This document shows, piece by piece, positions 51,746-61,136 of a stretch of 64,000 bases of DNA. The stretch comes from G963667675 sp963667675. GTDB lineage: Bacteria > Chloroflexota > Dehalococcoidia > Lucifugimonadales > UBA3495. The stretch's first letter is position 1; the number at the start of each line of letters is the position of its first letter. The notes beneath the pieces are model-generated. The model saw only the letters and a program-made list of their open reading frames with translations, was not told where the DNA came from and made no database searches. Both the position numbers and the translations under genes were made by a program. The stretch covers positions 1,240,001-1,304,000 of the forward strand of contig OY763929.1 of assembly GCA_963667675.1 (NCBI GenBank), read 5' to 3'.

Positions 51746-53395
51746 ATGCCCACTAAGTTTATTTTCGTCACCGGGGGAGTAGTCAGTTCAGTCGGCAAAG
51801 GGATTAGCGTCGCCTCCATTGGACGTATCCTCAAAAGCCGTGGCCTATCCGTCTCAGTAATGAAACTCGACCCCTACCTCAACGTCGACCCAGGCACCAT
51901 GTCTCCCTACCAACACGGCGAAGTCTTCGTTACCGCCGACGGAGGCGAGACCGACCTGGACCTGGGCCACTACGAACGCTTTATCGACATAGAACTCACC
52001 CGGGCCTCCAACCTCACCGCCGGAGACGTCTACCTCAGCCTGATCCCCAAGGAACGCCGGGGCGACTTCCTCGGAGGCACCATCCAGACCGTCCCCCACG
52101 TCACTAACGAAATCAAGCAGAAGATTATCGGCCTGGCCGAGGACACCCAGGTCGACGTGGTCGTAGTCGAAGTTGGCGGCACCGTCGGCGACATAGAGGG
52201 TCTCCCTTTCTTGGAGGCCATCCGCCAGATACGCAACGACGTGGGCCGCGACAACGTCTTCTATATTCACCTCACCTTGCTCCCATACCTGGCCGCAGGC
52301 CGGGAATTGAAGACCAAGCCGACACAGCACAGCGTAAAGGAACTCAGGGGTATCGGCATACAGCCCGACGCCATCATCTGTCGCAGCGACTTCCCTGTCC
52401 CGGATGGAATCCGGGAGAAGATTTCGTCCTTCTGCGACGTTCCCGGCAAGGCCGTCATACCCCTGGAAACCGTGGACAACGTCTACGAAATACCGCTTAT
52501 TCTGGAAGAGGCAGGCCTGGGGGAGATTGTCATGGAAGCCCTGGATCTGCGGGGCTACACCCAGGACCTGTCCGACTGGGCCGCCATGGTTGAGCGCATG
52601 AAGAACCTGGGCGAGGTGACGCCCATCGCATTGGTGGGTAAGTACGTCGAATACCCCGACTCCTACCTGTCGGTCAGGGAGGCCCTGCGCCACGCCGGTC
52701 TCGTCCACGGACGCGACATCGAAATCCAGTGGGTCCACTCCGAGGACGTGGAGCGCGAGGGCGCCGACGCCCTGCTTGCCACTGCCTGCGGTATCGTAGT
52801 CCCCGGCGGGTTCGGCCCCCGCGGAGTCGAAGGCATGGTCCAAACCGTCCGCTACGCCCGCGAGCACCAAGTCCCTTATTTGGGCCTGTGCTTGGGCTTG
52901 CAGGTAATGGTCATCGACTGGGCCCGAGACGTCCTGGGTCTGAAGGGCGCTAACTCCTCGGAGTTGGACCCGGACACTGCCGACCCCGTGGTCCACATCA
53001 TGGAAGACCAGCGTTGGGTCTCGACCAAGGGCGGCACCATGCGGCTGGGCTCTTATCCCTGCCTTCCGCAGGAGGACACCTGGACCATGGCCGCCTATGG
53101 CAACTCCCTGGTGAGCGAAAGGCACCGCCACCGCTACGAATTGAACAACGACTACCGCGAGGCCATGGGCAACTCCGGTTTCATCGTCGGCGGCCTCTCC
53201 CCCGATGGGAGCCTGGTGGAAACCGGCGAAGTCCGCGAGCACCCCTTTATGGTCGGCGTCCAGTTCCACCCCGAATTCAAGTCCCGACCCAACCGGCCCC
53301 ACCCCCTCTTCACCGAATTCATCGGCGCAGCCAAGAAGACCATAAGAGAGGGCGTGCAGCGGCCGCTCCCCCTGGGCCTCAACGGCGGGGCTTAG
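51746..53395 (+). CDS. pyrG: CTP synthase
   Basis: CTP synthase aminates UTP using ammonia from glutamine. The 549-residue protein has the synthase domain start TKFIFVTGGVVSSVGKGISVASIG, YLNVDPGTMSPYQHGEVFVTADGGETDLDLGHYERF, and the C-terminal glutaminase domain with C382 in YLGLCLGLQVMVI and the His/Glu of VQFHPEFKSRP. The ATG at 51746 lies four residues into the frame. A consensus promoter and a long leader precede it. An antisense ORF of 517 residues covers the gene but is a composition shadow. Confidence 0.97.
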   Translation: MPTKFIFVTGGVVSSVGKGISVASIGRILKSRGLSVSVMKLDPYLNVDPGTMSPYQHGEVFVTADGGETDLDLGHYERFIDIELTRASNLTAGDVYLSLIPKERRGDFLGGTIQTVPHVTNEIKQKIIGLAEDTQVDVVVVEVGGTVGDIEGLPFLEAIRQIRNDVGRDNVFYIHLTLLPYLAAGRELKTKPTQHSVKELRGIGIQPDAIICRSDFPVPDGIREKISSFCDVPGKAVIPLETVDNVYEIPLILEEAGLGEIVMEALDLRGYTQDLSDWAAMVERMKNLGEVTPIALVGKYVEYPDSYLSVREALRHAGLVHGRDIEIQWVHSEDVEREGADALLATACGIVVPGGFGPRGVEGMVQTVRYAREHQVPYLGLCLGLQVMVIDWARDVLGLKGANSSELDPDTADPVVHIMEDQRWVSTKGGTMRLGSYPCLPQEDTWTMAAYGNSLVSERHRHRYELNNDYREAMGNSGFIVGGLSPDGSLVETGEVREHPFMVGVQFHPEFKSRPNRPHPLFTEFIGAAKKTIREGVQRPLPLGLNGGA

Positions 53396-53491
53396 ACAGG
53401 ACCGCAAAGGGACCAGCGAAGCCGTCTGGCATGAAACGCACCCAGCCCGGACTCATGAGAATACCCGAGAAATTCTTGAAGTGGTGATGAC

Positions 53492-54151
53492 GTGAAGCTG
53501 TTTTTGGACACCGCCGATATCCAGGAGATCCGGAACGGCGCCCGCATGGGCGTCATCAGCGGCGTAACCACCAACCCGTCCTTGGCCGCTTCCCAGGGGA
53601 TTGGAGACAAGGAGGGCTACAAGGCCGCCGTCCGGGAAATATCCGACATCGTCGACGGCCCCATCTCCGTGGAGGTCGTGAGCCTGGACGCCTCCGGCAT
53701 GATTGACGAAGGCCGCGACATCGCCGGCTGGATACCAAACCCCTGGGTGAAGATTCCCAGCACTACAGAAGGCTTCGAGGCCATATCCGTCCTGGCCGGC
53801 GAGGGCATCAAGATCAACCAGACTCTCTGCTTCTCCCTGAACCAGGCCCTGCTGGGCGCCCAGGCGGGCTCCACCGTGGTCAGCCCCTTCGTAGGACGCC
53901 TGGACGACATCGGCCACGACGGCATGGAGTTGGTTGCCGAAATCGTTTCCGTATTCGACGACAACGACATCGACACGCAGGTGATGGCCGCGTCCATTCG
54001 CCACAGCCTCCACTGCAACCTGGCCGCCAAGGCCGGCGCCCACATCGCCACCATACCCTACAAGGTGCTCCTGCAAATGGCCCAGCATCCATTGACCGAC
54101 GCCGGAGTGGAACGCTTCCTGGCCGACTGGAAAAAGGCCGGCGGCCCCTGA
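53492..54151 (+). CDS. Transaldolase / fructose-6-phosphate aldolase-like protein
   Basis: This 219-residue TIM-barrel protein belongs to the short FSA/TalC transaldolase subfamily. The Schiff-base lysine is K87 in WVKIPST, and GVTTNPSLA (24-32) is the phosphate-binding start. Such proteins act as transaldolase in the pentose phosphate pathway or as fructose-6-phosphate aldolase; sequence alone does not separate the two. The GTG start has a weak ribosome site. It lies 96 bases after pyrG and 76 bases before rho on the same strand. Confidence 0.9.
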   Translation: MKLFLDTADIQEIRNGARMGVISGVTTNPSLAASQGIGDKEGYKAAVREISDIVDGPISVEVVSLDASGMIDEGRDIAGWIPNPWVKIPSTTEGFEAISVLAGEGIKINQTLCFSLNQALLGAQAGSTVVSPFVGRLDDIGHDGMELVAEIVSVFDDNDIDTQVMAASIRHSLHCNLAAKAGAHIATIPYKVLLQMAQHPLTDAGVERFLADWKKAGGP

Positions 54152-54227
54152 ATATGACTGCTAATTTGCCAAGACCCGGACGCCATTGCCCCGGGCAAAA
54201 CACTACCGGTACCACTACGAGGTGAAC

Positions 54228-55517
54228 ATGACGGCTACACAACACATCTTGGATGTTGCCGAGATGGGCAACAAGACCAAGGACGAACTATTGAACATGG
54301 CCCAGGGCGTGGGTCTGACTGACGGCTCTGCCTTGGTCAACCTGCGCCGTGAAGAACTCCTCAGCAGGCTCTTCCAGTACGCCTCCGCCCAGCAGTCCCT
54401 GGTTGCCTCCGGAATCCTCGAGATTATGGATGAAGGCTACGGCTTCCTGCGACAGGTAGACCCCTTGACCTCCGGCGGCGACGTTTACATCTCCCAGTCT
54501 CAGATACGCCGCTTTGGCCTGCGCACCGGCGACACCGTATCCGGCCAGGTTCGGCCCCCCAAGGAAGGGGAGCGGTACTTCGGGCTGGTCCGGGTGGAAA
54601 AGGCCAACGGCTTGGAACCCGACCAGGCCAACAGCCGCTTCCGCATTCAGTACGAGCACATGACCCCTGTGTTCCCGGAAGAACAGGTCGTTCTCGAGAC
54701 CAACGGCGCCGAACTGTCCATGCGTATGGTGGACGTCTTCTCGCCCATCGGCCTGGGACAGCGGGGCCTGATTGTCTCCCCTCCCAAGGCCGGCAAGACC
54801 ACCGTGCTCAAGAAAATCGCCAACGGCATCGTCACCAACTGCCCCAAGGCCCTCCTCATGGTCGCTCTCATCGGCGAGCGGCCCGAGGAAGTCACCGACA
54901 TGCGCCGGGCGGTCGAAGGCGAAGTCTACGCCTCCACTTTCGACGAGTCCGTAGAGGAGCAGTGCCGCATGGCCGAGCTTTGCCTGGAGCGAGCCAAGCG
55001 CCTGGTGGAGTTCGGCAAGGACGTGGTCATTCTCCTCGACGGCATCACCCGCCTAACCCGCGCCTACAACCTCGCCGTGCCCAGCAGCGGCCGCACCCTC
55101 TCCGGCGGCATTGACCCCGTAGCCCTCTACCCGCCCAAGAAGTTCCTCGGCGCTGCCCGCAACATCGAAGGTGGCGGCAGCCTGACCATCATCGCCACCT
55201 GCCTCGTCGACACCGGCAGCAGGATGGACGAGGTCATCTACGAAGAGTTCAAAGGCACCGGCAACATGGAACTGCACCTGGACCGCCGCTTGGCCGAGCG
55301 CCGTTACTTCCCCGCCATCGACATCCTGCGCAGCGGCACCCGCCGGGAGGAACTCCTCTTCGACGCAGAGACCTTCAAGTACATCCAGCTCCTCCGCCGC
55401 ATGGTCAGCCTCGTTTCCAACGACGGTTCGGCCAACGCCACCGAGCGGGTGCTGGAACGCATGGCCAAGTACAGCACCAACCGCGAGTTCCTGATGAACC
55501 TCAACAAAGACGCCTAG
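54228..55517 (+). CDS. rho: Transcription termination factor Rho
   Basis: Rho is the hexameric RNA helicase that ends transcription at unstructured C-rich RNA. The 429-residue protein has the N-terminal SAP-like Rho-N helix (KTKDELLNMAQGVGL), the RNA-binding OB fold (SGILEIMDEGYGFLRQ and GDVYISQSQIRRFGLRTGD), Walker A SPPKAGKTT (K190), Walker B VVILLDGITRLTRAYN, and the conserved SGGIDPVALYPPKKFLGAARNIEGGGSL, quoted here in part. The ATG at 54228 has GAGGTGAAC upstream; an earlier ATG adds 14 residues. Rho being present may explain the few intrinsic terminators in the window. Confidence 0.97.
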   Translation: MTATQHILDVAEMGNKTKDELLNMAQGVGLTDGSALVNLRREELLSRLFQYASAQQSLVASGILEIMDEGYGFLRQVDPLTSGGDVYISQSQIRRFGLRTGDTVSGQVRPPKEGERYFGLVRVEKANGLEPDQANSRFRIQYEHMTPVFPEEQVVLETNGAELSMRMVDVFSPIGLGQRGLIVSPPKAGKTTVLKKIANGIVTNCPKALLMVALIGERPEEVTDMRRAVEGEVYASTFDESVEEQCRMAELCLERAKRLVEFGKDVVILLDGITRLTRAYNLAVPSSGRTLSGGIDPVALYPPKKFLGAARNIEGGGSLTIIATCLVDTGSRMDEVIYEEFKGTGNMELHLDRRLAERRYFPAIDILRSGTRREELLFDAETFKYIQLLRRMVSLVSNDGSANATERVLERMAKYSTNREFLMNLNKDA

Positions 55518-55577
55518 CTTCCGGCCTGCTCCCGAGCGCAACCCCAGGCCTCCTTCCATAGGCCCCAAAGACCCCGG

Positions 55578-55606
55578 TTCTCAAGCAGCCGTCCCCTTGA
55601 TATACT
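55578..55606 (+). promoter_or_regulatory. Probable promoter of the FIST operon
   Basis: TTCTCA (55578-55583) and TATACT (55601-55606) are 17 bases apart. The -35 is weak. The start would lie about 30 bases before the ATG at 55646. Confidence 0.4.
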
Positions 55607-55645
55607 GGCGCCAGTTCCCCATGTTTCGCCGGGAAGGTGGACGAT

Positions 55646-56830
55646 ATGAAGTGGGCTTCAGCCGTTTCCGATCACCCCAAGCTGGAAGATGCCATTAAGG
55701 AATGCGCCCAAAGCGCCCTGTCCGGCCTGGATGGCGTCGCCCCAGACCTGGCGGTGATCTTCACTTCCATGCACCACCACGCCGGGTTCGACAATGTCCC
55801 GGCGCTCGTGAAGCAGCACATGGAGTCCGCCCTGCTATTCGGCTGCTCCGGCGGCGGCATCATCGGCAACGGCGAGGAAATAGAGCAGCGCCCGGCGTTG
55901 TCCATCACCGTCGCCTCCCTGCCCGCCGTGGATATCGTCGGATTTCACTTGAACGAACAGAGCCTGCCCGACCTGGATGCCGGCCCCGGCTCCTGGGAGG
56001 AAATGGTCACGGTAACGGCAGACCAGGAACCCCAGTTCGTCATGCTGGCCGACCCCTTTTCCTTCCCGGTGCAGAACCTGCTTTTGGGGTTGGACTTCGC
56101 CTTCAGCAAGTCGGTCAAAATCGGCGGCATGGCCAGCGGCGCTGAACGGCCCGGCCTCAACGCCCTCTTTCTGGATGACCAAATCTACCGCGCTGGCGCG
56201 GTGGGCCTGGCCCTCCACGGCAACATCGCCGTCGATACCGTCGTCGCCCAGGGATGCCGCCCCATTGGCCAACCCATGCGCATCACCGAAAGCAAGCGCA
56301 ACTTGCTGGTCAAGCTGGACGGACAGCCGCCACTGGAATACCTTAAGGGACTGTTCCAGACCATGAGCACTCGGGACCAGGGCCTCATGCAGCACTCCCT
56401 GTTCCTCGGCGTCGTCATGGACGAGTTCCTGGAGACGCCCCAGCAGGGAGACTTCCTCATTCGAAACGTCGCGGGCATGGACCCTCGAACCGGAACTCTG
56501 GCCATCGGTGAAATGCTCAAAGAAGGCCAACTCGTCCAGTTTCACCTCCGAGACGCCCAGACCTCCGCCGAAGACCTGAACGCGGTGCTGGAGCGCTACG
56601 CCATCGACAACCGTGAGAACGACGTCCACGGTGCCCTGTTGTTCTCCTGCCTGGGACGCGGCCAGTACCTCTACGGCCGGCCCAACCACGACACCGGCAT
56701 ATTCCATGAGAAGGTCGGCCAGGTGCCCCTGGGCGGTTTCTTCTGCAACGGCGAGATCGGCCCCGTCAGCGGCACCACCTTCCTCCACGGCTACACCAGC
56801 TCCTTCGGCATCTTCCGCCCCAAGACTTAG
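55646..56830 (+). CDS. FIST domain protein
   Basis: FIST domains are thought to sense small ligands such as amino acids. This 394-residue protein has FIST-N (HPKLEDAIKECAQSALSGLD, then LLFGCSGGGIIGNGEE) and FIST-C (about 220-390, with FLIRNVAGMDPRTGTLAIGEMLKEG, VHGALLFSCLGRGQYLYG and GFFCNGEIGPVSGTTFLHGYTSSFGIF). The GCSG and FFCNGEIGP motifs are diagnostic. No kinase, PAS or other output domain is attached. AAGGTGG lies before the ATG. It heads a three-gene set with the signal-less binding protein and an SDR. Confidence 0.9.
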   Translation: MKWASAVSDHPKLEDAIKECAQSALSGLDGVAPDLAVIFTSMHHHAGFDNVPALVKQHMESALLFGCSGGGIIGNGEEIEQRPALSITVASLPAVDIVGFHLNEQSLPDLDAGPGSWEEMVTVTADQEPQFVMLADPFSFPVQNLLLGLDFAFSKSVKIGGMASGAERPGLNALFLDDQIYRAGAVGLALHGNIAVDTVVAQGCRPIGQPMRITESKRNLLVKLDGQPPLEYLKGLFQTMSTRDQGLMQHSLFLGVVMDEFLETPQQGDFLIRNVAGMDPRTGTLAIGEMLKEGQLVQFHLRDAQTSAEDLNAVLERYAIDNRENDVHGALLFSCLGRGQYLYGRPNHDTGIFHEKVGQVPLGGFFCNGEIGPVSGTTFLHGYTSSFGIFRPKT

Positions 56831-56851
56831 GCCCGGCTAGGCCGGCCTCTA

Positions 56852-58018
56852 ATGCCCGCTTTGCCTATCTTGAAAGTCGGCATATCCGCGTCCCTGAGCG
56901 GACAGTTCCAGGTCCAGGGCCGCCAGGCGCTGGCCGGGCTCCAGGCTTGGGCAGCCGACATCAACCAGGCCGGCGGCATCGCCCTGGGAAATGCGGGCCC
57001 CAAGGCCCATGTGTCGGTTATCCACCATGACGATTCCAGCAAGCCAGACATGGCCAAGCAAGTAACCGACCTGCTAATCTCCCAGGACAAGGTGGACCTG
57101 CTCTTCGGCCCCTATTCCGGCGTCCTTACCCGCGCCGCCGCCCAAGTCGCCGAGTCACGGCAGCGTCTACTCTGGAACCAGGGCGGCGCCACCGACGACA
57201 TATACCAACAGGGCTACCGCTGGGTAGTGGGCGTCCTCACCCCCGCCGGCCAATACCTCACTGGCCTTCTCCCGTTAATCAGGGACGCCGACCCCGAGGC
57301 CGCCTCAGTGGGCATCCTGCGGGCCGCAACCGGCGCCTTCCCCCGAGTCATCGCCCAGGAAGTGCAGCGGCAGGCTGACGCATTGGGATTTCAAGTGTGT
57401 TACGTTCGACAGTACCCCGCATCCCACGACGACTTTAGCGGCATTGTGGAAGACATTAGAAAAGCTGCTCCCGATGTTCTGGTGGCGGTGGGTCGAATTC
57501 ACAACGACTTGGCGTTTGCACAGTCTCTGGTGTGCCTGCCCATAAGCCTGCGCGCCGCCGCCGTGGTAGCCGCTCCTATCCAGCAGTTTCGCGAAGCCCT
57601 GGGAGACGATGTGGAAGGCTTCATCGGCCCCAGCCAGTGGGAACACGGGGGCAAATATCCCCGTGACTACGGCCCCTCCGCCCAAGAAGTCCTTAAGTCT
57701 CTAACCAAGCAACGGCAGGGCCCAGTAGACTACCCCATGGCCCAGGCCTACGCCGCCGGCGTTATCGCCCAGCGCTGCCTGGAGCACGCCGGGTCGCTGA
57801 ACGACCGGGCCTTGCGCCAAGCCGCCGCCGAGGTGGACTTCTCTACCTTCTACGGCCGGTTCAAGATAGACCCGGCCACCGGCCGCCAGGTGGGCCGCTC
57901 CAATTTGCTGATCCAGTGGCAACAGGGCCGCAAAGTCATCCTGTGGCCGCCGGAACAGCAACAAGCCCCGCTCCTGCACCCCTGGCCCGGAGGATATTCC
58001 CGGACCACCGAGAACTAA
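56852..58018 (+). CDS. ABC-type substrate-binding protein without signal peptide
   Basis: This 388-residue protein belongs to the branched-chain amino acid type periplasmic-binding fold (LIVBP-like). It shows LKVGISASLSGQFQVQGRQALAGLQAWAADIN, VDLLFGPYSGVLTRAAAQV, NQGGATDDIY and the C-terminal MAQAYAAGVIAQ with STFYGRFKIDPATGRQVG. It begins directly with the mature fold, and the in-frame FIST stop eight codons upstream rules out a hidden signal. Permease or ATPase genes are absent. It may bind a ligand in the cytoplasm as part of a sensing pair with the FIST protein. Confidence 0.87.
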   Translation: MPALPILKVGISASLSGQFQVQGRQALAGLQAWAADINQAGGIALGNAGPKAHVSVIHHDDSSKPDMAKQVTDLLISQDKVDLLFGPYSGVLTRAAAQVAESRQRLLWNQGGATDDIYQQGYRWVVGVLTPAGQYLTGLLPLIRDADPEAASVGILRAATGAFPRVIAQEVQRQADALGFQVCYVRQYPASHDDFSGIVEDIRKAAPDVLVAVGRIHNDLAFAQSLVCLPISLRAAAVVAAPIQQFREALGDDVEGFIGPSQWEHGGKYPRDYGPSAQEVLKSLTKQRQGPVDYPMAQAYAAGVIAQRCLEHAGSLNDRALRQAAAEVDFSTFYGRFKIDPATGRQVGRSNLLIQWQQGRKVILWPPEQQQAPLLHPWPGGYSRTTEN

Positions 58019-58033
58019 CCCAGGAGGCTAGAC

Positions 58034-58860
<827 letters not shown>

Positions 58861-58864
<4 letters not shown>

Positions 58865-59082
58865 CCACCTGCTATCTCTACTCGGGTCACGTACACTTCG
58901 TCATGCCGCCGCCGTTGAATCTCCACATCTGAAGCCGTCTCGAAAAAAAGTTCCAATGCTTCTTTCAAGTTGTTCCGGGCCTCATCCACCGAATCGCCTT
59001 GGCTGGCTATATCCAATTCGGGACAAAGAGCCACGTAGCCGTCGCCTTCCCGTTCAATGATTGCCGTCAACTGTCTGGCCAT
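58861..59082 (-). CDS. HicB-like antitoxin, orphan
   Basis: This 73-residue protein has the HicB antitoxin fold signature LTAIIEREGDGYVALCPELDIASQGDSVDEARNNLKEALELF, given here as one family block. No HicA toxin (a small double-stranded RNA-binding protein) is next to it; upstream is the CBASS nucleotidyltransferase and downstream an SDR on the other strand. It may be an orphan antitoxin, or the toxin may have been lost. It lies 66 bases after the CBASS operon and may be cotranscribed. Confidence 0.8.
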
Positions 59083-59148
59083 TGCTCACTCCATGCTTCC
59101 GAACTTTCTCACACTCTTACCAACGCCGCGTCTCGGTGTTGGACACCT

Positions 59149-60048
59149 CTACCGGACGCGCCTCTTGCCGAAGTCGGCCCCGAACAACCGTCTCCACATT
59201 CGTATCGAATCTTCTATGGACGGCGAAGCCAGAGCTTTCTGAGCTACATCAGCATAGGAACGTATTCTTTCTCGGAAGTACGCGTACCTGTCCTGGTCCC
59301 AGTGACGGTTAAAATCTTCTGACGGCAGGGCCGGGTTTGTGATTTTCGGTACCTGCTCATTCTGTTGCAGATACTTGTCCATCCTGGTCAGTATGGTCGT
59401 CAAGGTGTTGGCCACTGTCCTCACCGCCTCTGTCCCTCGGTCGGAAGGACGTATCGTGTTTCCGGCCAGTGTGGTTAGCAATATGGACTTGGCGACATAG
59501 TTGTTCTGACGGTCTCGGAGATATTTGAGCAACCTGACCACCCGTTTGAGATTCACCTTGGTTATCCTACTCTGTTCTGAGAACCAGTCGCGGTACCCTG
59601 TCCCGTCAGTTTTCTCCAAGACGTTGCACTCTCGGTTGCAAATGAAGTGGTTCCCGTCCTTAGTGACTCTGGGAACCACGTCGAGGTGAAAGTCGCCGGC
59701 GTAGGCTAGGGTGACGCATCGTGTACCCAACTTGATCTTGTCCGCATAGTTCTCGTTCCGTGCCAGCGTGTCCCTGACCGCATTTAGGTAATCTTTAGCT
59801 TCCCAGTCGGGGTTGGGGTTCATAACGACCTGGATGTCTGCGTCATATTCGTCATGGCCCTGTACTGGCTTGATGAGTGTGTCCAAGCCGTAGGAACCCT
59901 GCCGGTCAATTCTCTGGTAGCCATGCAGTCGACCCTTGAGGTAGCGTTGCACGTCCCTGACGCTGACTTGCAACCTATGTAGCCTGCCCTGATTGAGGTT
60001 AACTTCATCCCGAAGGAATTCTCTGAACTGACGATTGTTCTTGGTCAT
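59149..60048 (-). CDS. CD-NTase (CBASS cyclic-oligonucleotide synthase)
   Basis: This 299-residue nucleotidyltransferase has the CD-NTase active site: G51-S52 in RQGSYGLDTLIKP, D69-A-D71 in DEYDADIQVV and D123 in GDFHLDVVPRV. These residues bind magnesium and the incoming NTP. Such enzymes sense phage infection and make a cyclic di- or trinucleotide that activates an effector. The ATG at 60048 gives the family N-terminus; the longer frame overlaps capV. The start is 19 bases after the capV stop. Which nucleotide it makes cannot be read from the sequence. Confidence 0.88.
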   Translation of the reverse strand: MTKNNRQFREFLRDEVNLNQGRLHRLQVSVRDVQRYLKGRLHGYQRIDRQGSYGLDTLIKPVQGHDEYDADIQVVMNPNPDWEAKDYLNAVRDTLARNENYADKIKLGTRCVTLAYAGDFHLDVVPRVTKDGNHFICNRECNVLEKTDGTGYRDWFSEQSRITKVNLKRVVRLLKYLRDRQNNYVAKSILLTTLAGNTIRPSDRGTEAVRTVANTLTTILTRMDKYLQQNEQVPKITNPALPSEDFNRHWDQDRYAYFRERIRSYADVAQKALASPSIEDSIRMWRRLFGADFGKRRVR

Positions 60049-60067
60049 TCGTTGCTCGCTCGAGTGA

Positions 60068-61090
60068 TCATGCCAGTGGAACAAAGGGCGGCGCGGGGTG
60101 GGTAAAGAAGGTCTGAACCAAGTGCTCTGCATTATCCCGGGCAACCTCTCGGGCTTCCTCTGGTAGATGCTCCTTTGCCTTCGGCCAGTCGTCCAAGGCA
60201 ATGGGTCCGCTTCCGTTAGGCCGATCAAGCCGGGTTACCCTATCCTTACCGATTAGCAGCCGTGCTTGGTTCATCGCTGTGACCGACTGAAAATGCATGA
60301 CGATGTCTATGATATCCCGCCAATGCACCATGCCGGAGTTTCCGGATTGTCCTTGGGTTATCTGGAACGGCTTCTGCCCGCAGCCGATGCTGAGTATCTT
60401 GACATCTTCGCGGCGAATTGTGAAGCAGGAAAGGGCCTCCACAAGGGCGGTCATAGTGGGATTGTTGGCCCAGATGCCGCCGTCAAAGTAGGTATAGCCC
60501 CCTCGCCCGAAAGGCGTGAAGTATGTTGGGGCGGCGGAGGTTGCCGCAGCCACTGAACTCATTCGTTCGCCGCCGTCGAGTGAGTAACAAGGATGATGTG
60601 GGGTTTTGAAGACCCAGACCTCCCCGTTTCGCCCCTCGGTCGAAGGGATGAGAAGGCGGTACTTCGATTCTCGCAGTGTCTTGTCGCCCAACCGTTCGAT
60701 CAACAACTGGTCTAGGGGCGTACGGCGGTATCGGGCAGCTACCAATCTCTTGACCTTGCCCAGTAGCCCTCTTTCACTCGATGGGAATACCCGGTGTCCC
60801 TCATCCAGGTATATTTGAAGGACCTCGCCAGCGGTCAGGCCAGCGCCAAGCCCCAAAGCGATTATTCCGCCCGTTGACGTGCCGGCAATTAGATCAAAGT
60901 AGTCCCCGACAGTCTGTCCGTTGAGATATTCCTGTTCCAGGAATGCGAGGACTGTTGCCGGGAAGATTCCCCTGATACCTCCGCCGTCTATGGACAGGAT
61001 TCTGAAGGGCAGGTCGTTTTCCCACGGCACCGGGTCCCAATCTTGCCGCGGTGCGGCTTCCATTCGGCGTGGAGGTTGCTGCCCGTCCAT
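60068..61090 (-). CDS. capV: Patatin-like phospholipase effector CapV
   Basis: This 340-residue patatin-family protein has the oxyanion-hole DGGGIRG (35-41), the serine-hydrolase elbow G70-T-S72-T-G and the catalytic Asp D203 in YFDGGIWANN. In CBASS it is activated by the cyclic nucleotide and degrades membrane phospholipids to kill the infected cell. GAGG lies eight bases before the ATG. It is 46 bases downstream of the fused hsdMS gene and directly precedes the CD-NTase, so this is a minimal two-gene CBASS; no ubiquitin-like (Cap2/Cap3) or HORMA/TRIP13 genes are present. Confidence 0.9.
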   Translation of the reverse strand: MDGQQPPRRMEAAPRQDWDPVPWENDLPFRILSIDGGGIRGIFPATVLAFLEQEYLNGQTVGDYFDLIAGTSTGGIIALGLGAGLTAGEVLQIYLDEGHRVFPSSERGLLGKVKRLVAARYRRTPLDQLLIERLGDKTLRESKYRLLIPSTEGRNGEVWVFKTPHHPCYSLDGGERMSSVAAATSAAPTYFTPFGRGGYTYFDGGIWANNPTMTALVEALSCFTIRREDVKILSIGCGQKPFQITQGQSGNSGMVHWRDIIDIVMHFQSVTAMNQARLLIGKDRVTRLDRPNGSGPIALDDWPKAKEHLPEEAREVARDNAEHLVQTFFTHPAPPFVPLA

Positions 61091-61136
61091 CTATGCGGCC
61101 TCTTAGGTTGTATAGGGTTTATCTCCGATGTTAGTT

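Noticed and set aside
51854..53407. 517-residue antisense ORF over pyrG
   Set aside because: It mirrors the codon-position composition of pyrG in a high-GC genome and shows no domain or ribosome site.
59083..59148. A HicA toxin gene beside HicB
   Set aside because: The gap is only 66 bases and the other side is an SDR gene on the opposite strand; no small basic ORF is present.
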